Source of the DNA: Mesodorylaimus sp. YZB2_4
Taxonomy: Eukaryota > Nematoda > Enoplea > Dorylaimida > Dorylaimidae
Length of the DNA: 64,000 nt
NCBI GenBank assembly: GCA_030248295.1
Contig: JASANH010001593.1
Span: 1 to 64,000 of the forward strand
Direction of reading: 5' to 3'
The number at the start of each line of letters is the position of its first letter. The first letter of the stretch is position 1. Below, piece after piece: positions 23,721-35,383 of the stretch. A program made the translations under genes and the position numbers. A model generated the notes under the pieces. The model saw only the letters and a program-made list of their open reading frames with translations, searched no databases and was not told where the DNA came from.

Positions 23721-25960
23721 ATAGCTGCAAGTGTTTTTCGTGAGCTTCTTTCTCTCCAGTGGGACATATGAGACAAGGTTTTCCTTTGATGAGATAGACA
23801 CGACAAAGCGCAGATCTTTTAAGATGCCAGGGCTATAATATTTTTGTCTTAAGCCTGTTCTCTTTAAGATATGCTGTGCACCGATGAAACTAGGAACGAG
23901 AAGAGAGGGTCCAGGTCGGTCATAACATCTTTGGGAGTCCTAAGCGAGCAGTCATCCTCTGTTCCTGTGTATTTATATGGATAAATTGTAGTGTCATCCG
24001 ATCGTCGAACTGCGCCTCTCTTGTCGCTGACTTTATTCGTTAACTTCCACTGCATAAGCGGCGACGCGTGTCTGCAGCCCATGTTGGGGTCGTCAGAGAA
24101 GCGGAAAAGATTCAGAGCGGGACTAGGAGCCTGGTTGATCCAAAGAATAGGTCTTATTACAGAAAATGTATGGTACATACTATTCCGCAGTTCTGCAGTA
24201 GGAACTGAATGTAGCATTTCTCTGTTACATGAACGCATCGCTTTGGTCAAGTGCAGTATTCTCTAAATGTGTCAATGCGCCAGTTGCGTTTGCCTCGCTC
24301 ATAGATGATTATTTCTTCAATAAAGCTTACATAAAGGAGACAGGCGCAAGGGCTCATAATGAAGAAGCCTCAATTTGTGAAAAGCGTAATAAATCAAATT
24401 TTTGCATGCCATCGGTTTTTCAAACAATGCTTACGATGAGGAAACATAAACATGAGCCTATAAACCACCATGAAAACAGGTCTTCCCCTGCTCGACGTGT
24501 TCCAGACGGCAAAATTTGTTGTATTATTTCTTCTTTGAAACGCGAGGCCTCCTTGGTTTGAATTCTTGTCGTATAGGATGGAAAAGGCCGCAGCCCGAGC
24601 CGAGTTGTTATGCCCAGAATTTAACCTCATGGCAGATATAAATCTTCATTATAACTCTGCCTACCCTACTCACCAATTACCAGACACTTTATGCCAGAGT
24701 CGAGCAATTGCCAGCCATATTTCCTTATTTTATCAAACTGCTAATTTATATTCGTATTTTTGCTGTTCTATCCTTTGCTTCATATGCGCAACAGCCGTTG
24801 TATTTCTTTTCACACACGACGAATATCGGAGTGGAGAGTTCACATATTATAAAGCCATTAATGTGACTAAAATGCTTACCGCGTTACTTTTCATTCTGAA
24901 TTTCCTTATGTTACAAATCAGGAACAACTGTAACGAATTGCTTTTTAGGCAGGGTACTCGGCCTATATTTTTGCCAAGCAAGATTTCACTGTTTCCTTTT
25001 TTGTTGGAATTATTGTTACTCGGATCTGCATTTAAACAGCCGTGGCATTTAACTTTCCCTCCCTATATCCCGTGCTCAGTCGATACATCAGACTAGCCTG
25101 TTCTATCCATATTTGCCTTTTTGTCGATTGCCGTACATTTTCCAGCAGCAATAAGCTCTACATTTCTCCACAATCCATCGCTTGCGAAATATGAATTTTA
25201 CGAAACTTCAATTTGGCTGAGCGAAGTTTTTTCAGCTTACCTATATGGCTTCAGGTATATATCCTTGCTACGCTATGCTTGGTAAAATTGGCCATTTTAG
25301 TGTTTACTATGGCGGTTACAGCTTGCGGCTTTTTTCGTTTAAAAAAGAGGCCAAGAATGATAACATAGCCGCGTAGTGGAACAACGGCGCGCGAGCAAAT
25401 CAGCAAAAGCAATCACTTTTTCCAAATGCAGTTGTTTGAGTCACTGCTTGTGTAAAGAAATGTGTAAACATCCAGCGAAACTTACTCTTTGTATTTATTT
25501 ATCTCATGCCTAGTGTTCAATACGTTGCACTAATGAAATATTACATTAAAGTAACTACATTTTTCTGCGTTTCTATTGCGTTTAGTAGTTATACATACAA
25601 TAAAACGGGATGGCACAAGGACGAGTTAAGGGAGACGAATTCACCCACTGAATCTGTTCAGTACATACATATCACACACCCTTATTTTAATATTCCATAT
25701 TGATTCTACCACACTTCTTCTGACGGAAAGCATCCTTTTCTCCAAGATGGAATTAAAAGCTACAGATTAATCATCCCTTTCTCCGGCATATGCAGGAAAT
25801 GATTATTACAGTAAAACTAGCCGGAATCCTCATCACGACATGCGGGTATCTTTGTATGGGGCGTTTGCGCATGTCTTACATGCAGATAGGCTTATCTGTT
25901 GAACGTGTGTTCCCTATGTATAATATTTTGCACTTGATGCCGCCAACCCGTTTACATAGT
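23721..25960. other. Intergenic, AT-rich; no gene supported
   Basis: The longest frame (24566-25096, +) is hydrophobic in places but has no recognisable motif, no partner elsewhere in the window and unremarkable composition, so I do not call it. One dispersed repeat copy lies at 24340-24480. Confidence 0.4.
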
Positions 25961-26650
25961 GAATCAATCACGAGATCAGACAAAGATACAATAGGCTAAA
26001 TGGTGAACACCTACATCAATCAGTTGGACTTTTCGTTAACTTGCATTCCTTCTCCCTTTATAGAGCACAGAGAACGACAACAAGAGCACTAGATTACTCA
26101 GATACTAACACTTTTTTTTGCGAAAGGTGTACTGATATCATCATAGGCGAACTTTCTCGCGTAAACCGTTTCTGACTTTTATTGATAAGTGCGATGAAAT
26201 TGTCTCCTTGACCCTCTTCGCAATTAAGAATTCTTGCACATAGGTCGTGAAAAAGGATACGAGTTTCCTGAAACCGAGACTGGTCCAAAGATTTAAGGCT
26301 CTGCAAAACAGTGTCTCCCCAGCGCATCATCCAAAATAAGTAACCCGCTGGGCATATGCACTAGAGATAATTCTAGTACAGCATGTGTTTCCAGTCAATA
26401 TGTTCAAACAATAAGGCAAAGCAGCCAATTCTTGAAAGTGTTTGAATCAGTGGCCATTTGAAATTGTGTGCAGGCAACACCTTGCAGAGAAAGATTTGTT
26501 GAACGGAAACTAACAAGCTCCGTTGTGTGTGTCATCACCACAACACATAGAAACAAGCACATCATCCATCACACATGTGCACTCGTTGCAACGAGACATT
26601 CGATCTTGAGAAAATGCATCCTCAGTCGCCCACTCGTTTCATTTGAATTT
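25960..26650 (+). repeat. Segmental duplication upstream of locus D (partner upstream of G)
   Basis: This block aligns with 47395-47860 in the same orientation. Shared stretches include CATCAATCAGTTGG, CCTTCTCCCTT and TAGAG.ACAGAGAACGACAA, plus the CGATCTTGAGAAAATGCAT segment. In both cases the block ends shortly before a lectin-type gene. Confidence 0.7.
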
Positions 26651-26770
26651 TTTTTTTTGTCATTTGGGTCTTTTTCTGATACATTGATTGATATTCCGAA
26701 GAAACTATCATTGATCTTCTTAATTAAAATCCTGATCGAGGGAAGCTGTTTTCGGCAGTTTTGCTCCAAT

Positions 26771-26810
26771 GGTGACCAGCATTAATGGCGTGAGTTGCCC
26801 AGCTGCTAAT
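26771..26810 (+). promoter_or_regulatory. Shared upstream element (copy at D)
   Basis: GGTGACCAGCA, then GGCG, then AGTTGCCCAGCTGCTAATG, 99-138 bp before the ATG of D. It matches the copies at E and H most closely. An AT-rich TTTAAAATAAAT lies about 20 bp downstream and could act as a TATA-like box. Confidence 0.55.
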
Positions 26811-26908
26811 GTTTCACAGTCAGCAGCTTTAAAATAAATACTGCAATGGTTCTTTATCTCGCATACGATTTCAATGCTTTGTCGGTGCCACCCGCTATAG
26901 TAAGCATC

Positions 26909-29900
26909 ATGCTGACGTTGACTAGACTTCTTGTTTTCTTAGCTTTGTCTGCAATCTCCCATGCGCAAAGTAAGCTGCTCTTGACAGGCTCTTTCCGCAA
27001 CATCGTATCGACTAACTACAAGTTGAGATTTAGAGTACCAATGCCATGCGTCGGCATGCACGCAGCTGCAAGGAGTCATGGACGGCGCCCGCTGTTTCTT
27101 CATTGGAAGTCAAGCGTCATCTTGGGACGACGCCTGGAAGCTGTGCGAAGAACAGGGTGGAATTTTTGCCCAGGTTCACACTGATAGCGAATATCAGAAA
27201 ATTTTGGCCTTAGCCAAGGTCGATGGGAGAGACTTACGATTAGAAGGACCGAGTTTAAAACCAATAAAAACTTTCTTTTCAGCAAAAGACTTTATACGGG
27301 TATGTTAACATCGCCTTGCGCCGAGACGGACGGTCGTGCTCCATAACTAGCACGACGACTTATTGGTTCGATGCATTAACAACAAGAAATGTTCAGTTGC
27401 CAGCTGGAAAGACATGGATACGACAGTATTGCGGTGGCGAGGATGCTGGGTTACCTGGCAAAAACTGCTTGGCGCTTGACCCCCGATTTCTTTTCAATGA
27501 CGTGGCCTGCGACAAATACTATGATTATCCCCCAGTTTGCCAGTTTCGAAGTAAGAGACTAGGGGCGCAAGTTACACACGCGCCCACCACCAACATCCTG
27601 CCGGGTGCCACCTCCCGAGTCTATGCGCCTGACTCCCCTCGGACGAATCCTTGGGGTATATGGTGCCGCGGGGGGCTTAAGCACTCCGCATGAAATTCCG
27701 ACTTCTAGCAGTCTAAGACTGCTGAAACATCAACCCGAGAGGTTGACTACGTTCACCTTGTGCCAATCGATGGGCACACTGCGGGCTCCAGGCGCATGTT
27801 ACACAAGCAAGTTCTATCACTGAACTGTTTTTAAATATAGAGCCAGGCTTTCTTGGTGAAGATAAAAGTGTGTGCTGCAAAAAGATTGTGCACTACATAT
27901 CACTCTTTCTCTTCACTCCTGCACTACTTCACTCTTTCGTTGGAGAGGCCATAGTCTGGGTCGGTCCACAGCCTGTTCCACCTTTCATTCCTTGTCATTC
28001 ATTGTTTATTCGATAGACAAACGCAGGATGCGCAAGTCTATGTGTCTATGAGACACGAGACTTATTGGTACAGGACAATTTCAAAAACTTCTCATGTTCA
28101 TACACCTAGAAAAATAATCACTTGACCCCAACGCAAGTTTCCCAAGAAAAACCATTCCATAAATTAATAGCAGACCAAAAAAAGCTTTGCCTATAAGCGT
28201 CAAAGTTTAGTCTGGGAACAACAAGATAGTGCGGCTCACAAGTCCTGGCGCTAGCACGGCCAAAAGATTTGTGACTAAAACGTGCATTGGTAAAATCCTG
28301 AAAACCGTGATAAAATTTATAAAACTGGCACACTTTCAAACACTTTCTTCAGTTATAAAGTGACGACCCTGCAAATCTGACTAAGGCATCCTGATTAGAT
28401 ATGCTAAAAAAATGATTTAGATAAAGCCTAAGAACATAATCTTGCGCTCGTTCTAACTTGGCAATATCTTTTGTCAATCCTGGATCCCAGCACACTGAAC
28501 TATACTCAAGAACACTGCGAATACAAGCTTTGTATACGAATTCAAACACCTTCGCATCACAATTTCTGCCAAGCTTTCTCCGAAAAGCGCCAATCATATT
28601 AGTCGCTTTACGAACAGTGTTAGAAGTGTGCTCACTGAACTTCATATCGCTTGAAAACAAGATGCCCAAATATGTTACCTTTTCGCATTTTACCAGCTTG
28701 TGTCCACCGATATGCAAATCTGGAACATTGGGTAATCGATTATGAGCATACCGGAATAAGATGAGTTATGATTTCGATGCACTAAATCCCAAACCATTCG
28801 GTTGAATCCAGTCCGAAATAAAATCAATAACAGGTTGTACCAGCCGATCCATCGCTGATATTGATTGGTGCAAGCAGAGATGAATCATCGACGTACGCTT
28901 GTAAGAGAAATCAGGGAATTTGTTTCCAAAAATACGCATCGATATACAGGATCGATAAACGCGGCGAACAAGGTAAGTCCCAGGATATTACCTTGCGGTA
29001 CACCAGATCGCACGGGAATGTAATCTGACGAGCATCCATCAATGATCACCAGCTGTGAGCGACCAGATAAATAAGATGCCACTCATCGTACAATTTTTGA
29101 CGGAATTCTATGATCGAAAAAACAGCCGTTACACTAAGAGACTATGTGGCACCTTGTCGAACTCTTTTTTAAGATCCAAGAACACTCCTGCTACGATTTT
29201 CACTTTTTTCGAGGTGAGCGAGTCGTGGATGAATTGACTGGCCGAAATTAAAGCACTATTTGCTTCCCGACGCTTAACGAAACCGTGCTGCTTCGGAGAA
29301 ATATGCAAAACCAGTCAGAACAATTTATCGAGGTGTCGTTCTAACAATTTGGACATGATGCATTGTTTTTTCTACCAGACTTTGGAATTGCTGTTATCTT
29401 CGCTTTTTTCCAGGGTGAAGGGAATATTTCTTCCGCAATGGATCCGTTAAAGAGAGCGGTGAGAGCTGGTACAATAGTGGGAGCGATCCGTTTGATGATC
29501 GTAACAGTCAAACCATCCTCGCCTGGCGCACTTTTTCGTTTTAGACTTGAAATCTCTCGTAAAATGAATGAATCATTGACTTCGCAATCCATAAAATCGT
29601 CAGGATCCAGCGGTGGAAGTTTGAATTTTCCATAGTCTTCAGAATTGAAATTGTTCGAAAATTCAATGTTCAGCGCATTGGCCTTTTCGAGGTTCGATAG
29701 AAGCGGGCGGTCATTTAAATCAATCAGGGCTGGAACTTTGCTAGTTGGAGGCGATAATTTTCGATAAGCTGACCAAAATTGAGCAGCAGTATTGATCCCC
29801 AAAAAGTTCTCCTTGATATAGTCCATTTTTGATCGTCGAACTGATTTCCTCACTTGAGCACGTGTAACCCTCGTGCCTGGTAGGCCATGGCGAGTTGGAG

Positions 29901-31955
29901 AGAGTAATCGTTACTCTCCCCTGGCTGGGAGATGTTTCAGCGTCCCGCCAAATTGGGTCGGCCGCCTCCCTCCTACGCCTGCCAGGACTGGTTACACACG
30001 GAGTGATCCACGTTCATCCACAATATCTCCAGATTTCTTCCACCTTTTGTAAGCGATGTTTTTCCGCCGAATCAAGGCTAATAAATTGGATGACACCCAT
30101 GGTGATCATTTGTCGAATCGAACGTTCTTCTGGCGGCAAAATTCTGATAAGGCCTCATTGATTTTGCTGGTCAATAATTCGCAAGCCGAGTCGATCGTGG
30201 GAGCTGTTTCAACAAATTGGCTAAATTATATTCTGACTGACGGTTGTTGACGTGGTCCCAATTCACATTCTTCAATAGCCAAAGGCGACGCGAGTCCTGG
30301 GTTGGCTTTTGGAAAGTTGCTTAGATTTCCACTTAAATTGCATCGAGGTCAGATTTCCAAGTTGTCGATAAAACTGATGTTGACACATGGCGTTTGAAAA
30401 TATGATCCCCAAAATGACCAAATCAATCAATGAACGAGTTTTATGGACGGGATCCAGACGGGTGGCAGCCGCCACAGTTTGGTTGCCACCATTTGCAGAC
30501 AGCATTGCGACTAAACATTTCCGCTCAGGAGAATCCGTCAAATAATCAAAATTGAAGTCACCGTGATCACCGGACGATGAAAATTTCGTGCGAATGCCTT
30601 TGACAAGTAGTCATGCAGTGCATTAACTGATGATGAGGACTTTTTCGGTAAATATACGGAGACAACAATAACTGAATTACGACCACTATCAATTTGTACA
30701 GCGAGGGCTTAGACATCTTTTTCAACGCCGAAATCAGAAGGCCCCTTGAGCCGAATGCAGGGAAATGAATTTTTATAATAGAAAACGATTTCACCACCAT
30801 TAAGAGTTCGATCTTGTCGGAATAGGCCATAACCAGGGGCAGTGATTTCGTTGTCTAAAATTGAGTAGTCGATTTTGGATTCAACAATAAAGTAGAAATC
30901 ATAATTTCCTTTGAGTACTTCTGCTTGAAACATGCCAAATTTTCCTCTGATGCTGTTGATCTTAGCGGAGCCAAAGTTTCATTTTGAAATCATGTCAATG
31001 CCACAGAAAAATAGATCTTCGTGATAATCGATACTAAAGCCATTTTAGACCACATCGGAAAACTGGTTTTCACGTTGAGAAGATGGGCGCACACAGAGCA
31101 GCAAGGGGCGCAACCTCTCGATCGCACCAATATACATTCGAAGCCAACAACATACATACCATACTAAATGGTAATCGAAGGGGAGAATACAAAATTTGGC
31201 ACAACGCGTGATAAAACTTTTTCAAAATTCCAACGTCTCATACTGTCTTCGAGACAGGGTGTCTGGAAGGGTCTACCCACGTGCTGGAAGCGATGTTTAA
31301 ATTGATGTTGAATGTCGATGGTATATAGCTCGATACAATTTAGTCTTCTCACTCTTTCCTGGTCACTCTGTTAGTAATATCAAGTCAGTAACATCAAGTT
31401 AGTAACACCTTGACTTGCAGCTTGGTTCGTTGTTTTCCACCTTGGCTGGGTTGGCCATTCACAAACGCATCCTTCTGTCTTTTCTCCAATAGGTTAGACG
31501 ATTTCAGGAAGTTTGACCCGTTCAACAGAAAACAATAGCTATAGCAAAGTTACAGTTCTCTAATTCGATAGTGTACTTATCGTAGAGCAGCAAATCGGTC
31601 CTCAGGCAGCTTCTGCTCCTGATCGAGCTGCAAAAATTCCTATCCCAAGAATTTGAAGTTAAAGAAGTTAAGAAACTCCTAAATTTCAGCTGGTCAGGAG
31701 CACTACACCATGTCGAACGTATGCATGACCGAAATTCCAATTGAAATCACACCCGCCACTCAGCCGAGAGATTGTGCAGATAGATGTTACTGGACAACAT
31801 GGTGTCGAAGCTTTAACTTCGTTCAAAGCAGTGGCGTAGTTTCTTGCCAGTTGTTTTCATTCTCGATATTGGACGTTGAATGTGCCAAAACCAACACCTG
31901 CCCAACAACTAAGCCGGCCGACGCGCAATGCATCCTCTACAACTACGTCCCGTAG
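26909..31955 (+). CDS. Locus D: secreted CTLD-PAN protein, 259 aa, with a LINE in intron 3
   Basis: Exons are 26909-26969, 27034-27218, 27283-27550 and 31690-31955 (61, 185, 268 and 266 nt; total 780). Leader MLTLTRLLVFLALSA...AQ. The lectin-like domain runs from YQCHASACTQLQG through ARCFFIG, WDDAWKLCEEQGG and the GLPGKNCLALDP loop to FNDVACD and PPVCQF. Compared with its relatives it lacks about five residues after ALRRD. The PAN exon keeps all eight cysteines and the same phase-1 junction. Intron 3 is 4.1 kb and holds an antisense LINE with a nested small element; the other introns are 64 bp. The coding frame is intact if that intron is spliced. The alternative is that exon 4 no longer joins exons 1-3, which transcript reads would show. 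Confidence 0.75.
27990..31060 (-). mobile_element. Jockey/CR1-like LINE, decayed, antisense inside intron 3 of locus D
   Basis: Minus-strand pieces appear in the order expected for a non-LTR ORF2. An endonuclease N-terminus is near 31000-30709 (INSIRGKFGMFQAEVL, then GYGLFRQDRT.NGGEIVFYY). The reverse transcriptase start is at 29853-29341 (KSAPGEDGLTVTIIK). The fingers motif SGVPQGNILG lies within 29082-28885, and the catalytic YVDD is at 28884-28895. The thumb region is at 28717-28349 (YLGILFSSDMKFSEH) and a C-terminus at 28339-28118. Several frameshifts and stops separate them, so the copy is dead. A possible 3' end with AATAAA lies near 27990-28010. It is related to the ORF at 62740-64000. 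Confidence 0.8.
29862..29997. mobile_element. Small terminal-inverted-repeat element nested in the LINE
   Basis: This 136-bp unit starts GTGTAACC and ends GGTTACAC. The outer 20-odd bases pair with mismatches (CCTGGTAGGC against GCCTGCCAGG). Inside is an 8-bp perfect hairpin, GAGAGTAA/TTACTCTC. It interrupts the LINE just upstream of the 29853-29341 coding piece. It is too short to code, so it is a MITE-like candidate. Confidence 0.5.
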
Positions 31956-32048
31956 GAGGCTCGGCTGGTAGCACTGCAAGCCACAAGATGGCGGGTAATG
32001 TCGGAAGCTTGAGCCTGATCTGTCGTTTCCATGCTTTTTTGTATTTCA

Positions 32049-33200
32049 AAGACAGGGTTTCTGTCAGGGTCGACCAAGACCTTGCCAAGTAAAAATTTTG
32101 ACCCCATGATTTTTCGCGTCTATGCCCCATGAGTGCATGGTGATGCAAAATTCAAAACGGTTTTTACGCCCCCCCTTATGGGAATACACGTAAAAACGTG
32201 CTGCTTGGGCGATTCGCTCATATCTCCTCAACCTTTGGTCGTGAAATGATCTAAGACATACAAAAATGATCGCAAGATAATAAGCTATCGAACGCAAAAC
32301 CGTTTGCAGGGCGTGTATTTCTAAACTAGGCGGTGCGGCTCGCGACGCGCCCGCGACTATTTGTAGCAGCAACGAAAGCGTGTGCGCAGTCGCAGACCCC
32401 CAGGAACAGTCGCGGACGCGTCTCTAGCCACAAACTCACATTTCCTGTACGCGGTTCTTAATGACTTCTGAAAAAGGGGCAGGACTATTCCTGTAGCATT
32501 TTTCTGTTTTAAAAGATAGGCTTCGTCTGGTGTCGATATCAGACTGCGATCGGATTCAAAAGATCGAGAAATAAAACCGACGAAGTATATAACACACTGT
32601 GACTATATTTTCTGAAAGCGGGTACCAAGCGGCGCATTTGGTGAAATTTTCTGAGGGCGGTGGGGCTGAGGGTTTGATTTTCTGTTTTAGGTTATTCGTT
32701 CAAGTGGCGAACTGTTAGCTTAGTGATGAATATTGAAGATTTGTCCGAATTAGCAGCAGCTATTGGGCGATAGGCCCGACCCGTCTCAACTATCCCGCAA
32801 TTAGGAAGTAACCTTTGCATCGTGTAAGTTGATAGAAAAGGTGTGTTTGTGTGTATAGTTCGCAGTAAAAGAGTTCGTGAGGAAAATTTCAAATTCGTAC
32901 TTTTGGCGGGAATAACTCACAAAAGGTGAGACCAAAGGAAAATTTTTAAGAAGCATTCGACAGCTTGCGATCGTTTTTGTATGTCTTGAATCATTCCAAG
33001 ACTAAAGGTTGGGGAGATATCGCCCAAGCAAGACGATTTACTTATATTTCCACGGGAAGGGGATGAAAAACAGTTTTGATTTTTGTGTCACCCTACACTC
33101 ATGGATACATATTACAAGGCGAAAAAATTCATGGGGTCAAAATTTTCGTTCTAGGTTCGTTCGATTCGTTCGGGTCGACCCCTGGCAGGGACCCTGTCTT
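32049..33200. mobile_element. Foldback (long-TIR) element just downstream of locus D
   Basis: The left arm (32049-32300) and the right arm (32940-33200, reverse complement) start AAGACAGGGT and share AAAATTTTGACCCCATGA, CTTGGGCGAT and AAGACATACAAAAA.GATCGCAAG in order. Arms are about 250 bp and the core about 640 bp. The core has no transposase-like frame. It is a non-autonomous DNA element by structure; target duplication unclear. Confidence 0.75.
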
Positions 33201-34600
33201 AACAGTTTACTTTCATCGAGACATTTAAATATGTCGGTGTTGGTGTGGCCTTCCGATTCTATTTTAAGCACGTACAGGCTTGAGAACTTGTTCAACGTGG
33301 TCCGCCTCCACTCCCCTCTCTGAGCACACCGGTTATTATCATAGAGCGTATACATCATGGGTAACAGCCAAAACGTTGACTGCAATAGACAGAGCACTTC
33401 ACTGCTTCCCACGATCACATGCACCTGGGATGTTAGCTCAGATTGGACCATGTTTGATCGCCTTGTATCGTAAGCTCCTACAAGCAAGTCACATGCGACT
33501 CAATGGAAGTAAAAAAACATATATTACAGCATCCACCGTTTTAATTGTTTTTATCGAAAATTAGAGAAATTTATCAAAAAATCAAAAATTTGTTTTGATC
33601 AAAAATCTAGCCAGTTACTATGCTTACGTTGACGCGAAAAAATCATATGGGTCCGTTACATATAGGCCCGATCAGATCAGTGAACAATATTACAATGGCG
33701 CGCTAAAATTTATTTCGAACAGCGATATGTAATGACAAGACTAAGTGCAACACAAGAATACACACATAGTCGTACATCCAAAAAAGCCACTGCGATGACC
33801 GTTAATGAAAAATATGCTGTCGTGCGAGAAGCCAATTCAGTATTCAAAGTGTAGCGGCTTCCGACTGCAATTTTCGTTCCATGTGATTGATTGACAAAAA
33901 AGCAGAGCTGCAAAGCACAAAACAATTCATCACAATTTTTCAAAATTTAATAAAAATTCATGTTGCGAATTTTGTGAAGGATTTACACTAACTTCTAGTG
34001 ATTTGATACCTTAGAATTCGTTAAAAGTTATTAAAGAGTGCTACAAAACAGTTTTTTAACATTCATTACCATTTTGAAAATTTTGAGCACTTATTGCCGA
34101 AATTTAAAATTCTCGCAAAAAATCCAATTTTTAATAAAAAGAAATAAAACTTACGTGACTCAATAAAGCGAAATTTTCTTAATTTCGTGCCATCAATTTT
34201 GTTTCATTTATCCGCCTACCGCTGATAAAAATCGTCGATAAATCGAGAATTTCGAAAATATTACTTGCGACCAGTCGCGCATGTGCTCACAGGGCAGAAC
34301 CAGCGGGTACCCAACCGAAACTCGCACCACGTATTTTCCAAGGCAGATATATGCACAGTCAAGGAATGTGTGACAGCATTATGAAAGGAGAAGTACAGGT
34401 AAGTGCACTTTTATGTAAGACACACCTGCTTCCGCTTGTTTTAAGAGAGCAGCTGCTGACTCAAGAATTGCGTGATGTCATGGACTTTGTCAACCCCTGA
34501 CGATCTGAAATTTAAGTTTGTCAGTCGTGTTGATCTTTCAGTTTTGGTCACGCATGTTTCTGGTTCCGTTTAATTTGGGACAGCGTGCCAGAAGTCTCAC
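33201..34600. other. AT-rich intergenic stretch
   Basis: Very AT-rich between 33500 and 34260, with short A/T runs and no coding or RNA signal that I can support. Confidence 0.4.
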
Positions 34601-34611
34601 TTACAGAACAG

Positions 34612-34692
34612 CGGCCACGGTGGTGCAGTGGTTCGGCATTCGTCTCTCCGCGTTTCTTGGGAGCGAGTGGCGGGACTCGCCCCGGGTTCGAT
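34612..34692 (+). repeat. tRNA-derived SINE-like unit at the edge of the duplicated block
   Basis: An A-box-like TGGTGCAGTGGTTCGGC and a B box GGTTCGATCCC are about 55 bp apart. Downstream comes a body (34700-35030) that is partly repeated at 51474-51690, where the tRNA-like head is missing. It may define one edge of the segmental duplication. Confidence 0.45.
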
Positions 34693-35383
34693 CCCTAGTG
34701 ATGGAGGTCGGTTTGCGAACCATAAACCATCGCTGACCTTGCACGCCAGGCCATGGGTGACTAACCTGGTACCACCGAGGTGCTCGAAGCGGAGAGACGG
34801 AGGCCAAACGAGGAGACAGTCTCGGCTGTCCAACACCGACAGGGTTCGCAGTCCACCCGCCATCGTCCGAGGCAGTCGGTGTCCTGTCCAGGATGCCCTC
34901 GCGTGGAGGTGCTCCCTGTGGAGACGCGCAGAGAGAAGCTGCTGTGTGTGCTGGTACCCGCAGCCTCGCTTCAAAGGCTTGACTGCTGGCCAGCTATGGA
35001 GGCAAAACGAGCCTGGGGTAACAAAATTTTTCAAAAAAGTCCCACTTATATCACATTCTTCGGGCTCGATTCGCTCCTTCGGCTTACGCACAGCCTGTAC
35101 ACAGTTAGTGCGCACAGCACTAAAAGCTAATTTTGAATTTCCCGCCATTTCTCCATCGCTTAAATAAAACTATCTTCAGGGATTATACTTTTATATACAA
35201 GCAATGTCAGAATCTGATAAGGGCGCAAGCAGGCATTTTATTATTGTGCTGTATCCTCAGTGATTTCGTAACAACTGTGTTCGAATGATCAAAATACGCA
35301 GAAATGAATGGGGAATCATAATAAGGATGACTCGCGCACTCCAGAACAAACTACAGTCGATCCCGTTCTACCAGTCGATCCTT

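Noticed and set aside
24566..25096. 176-codon open frame, partly hydrophobic
   Set aside because: No motif, no homologue in the window, AT-rich composition gives Phe/Leu/Ile-rich frames by chance; no splice or promoter support.
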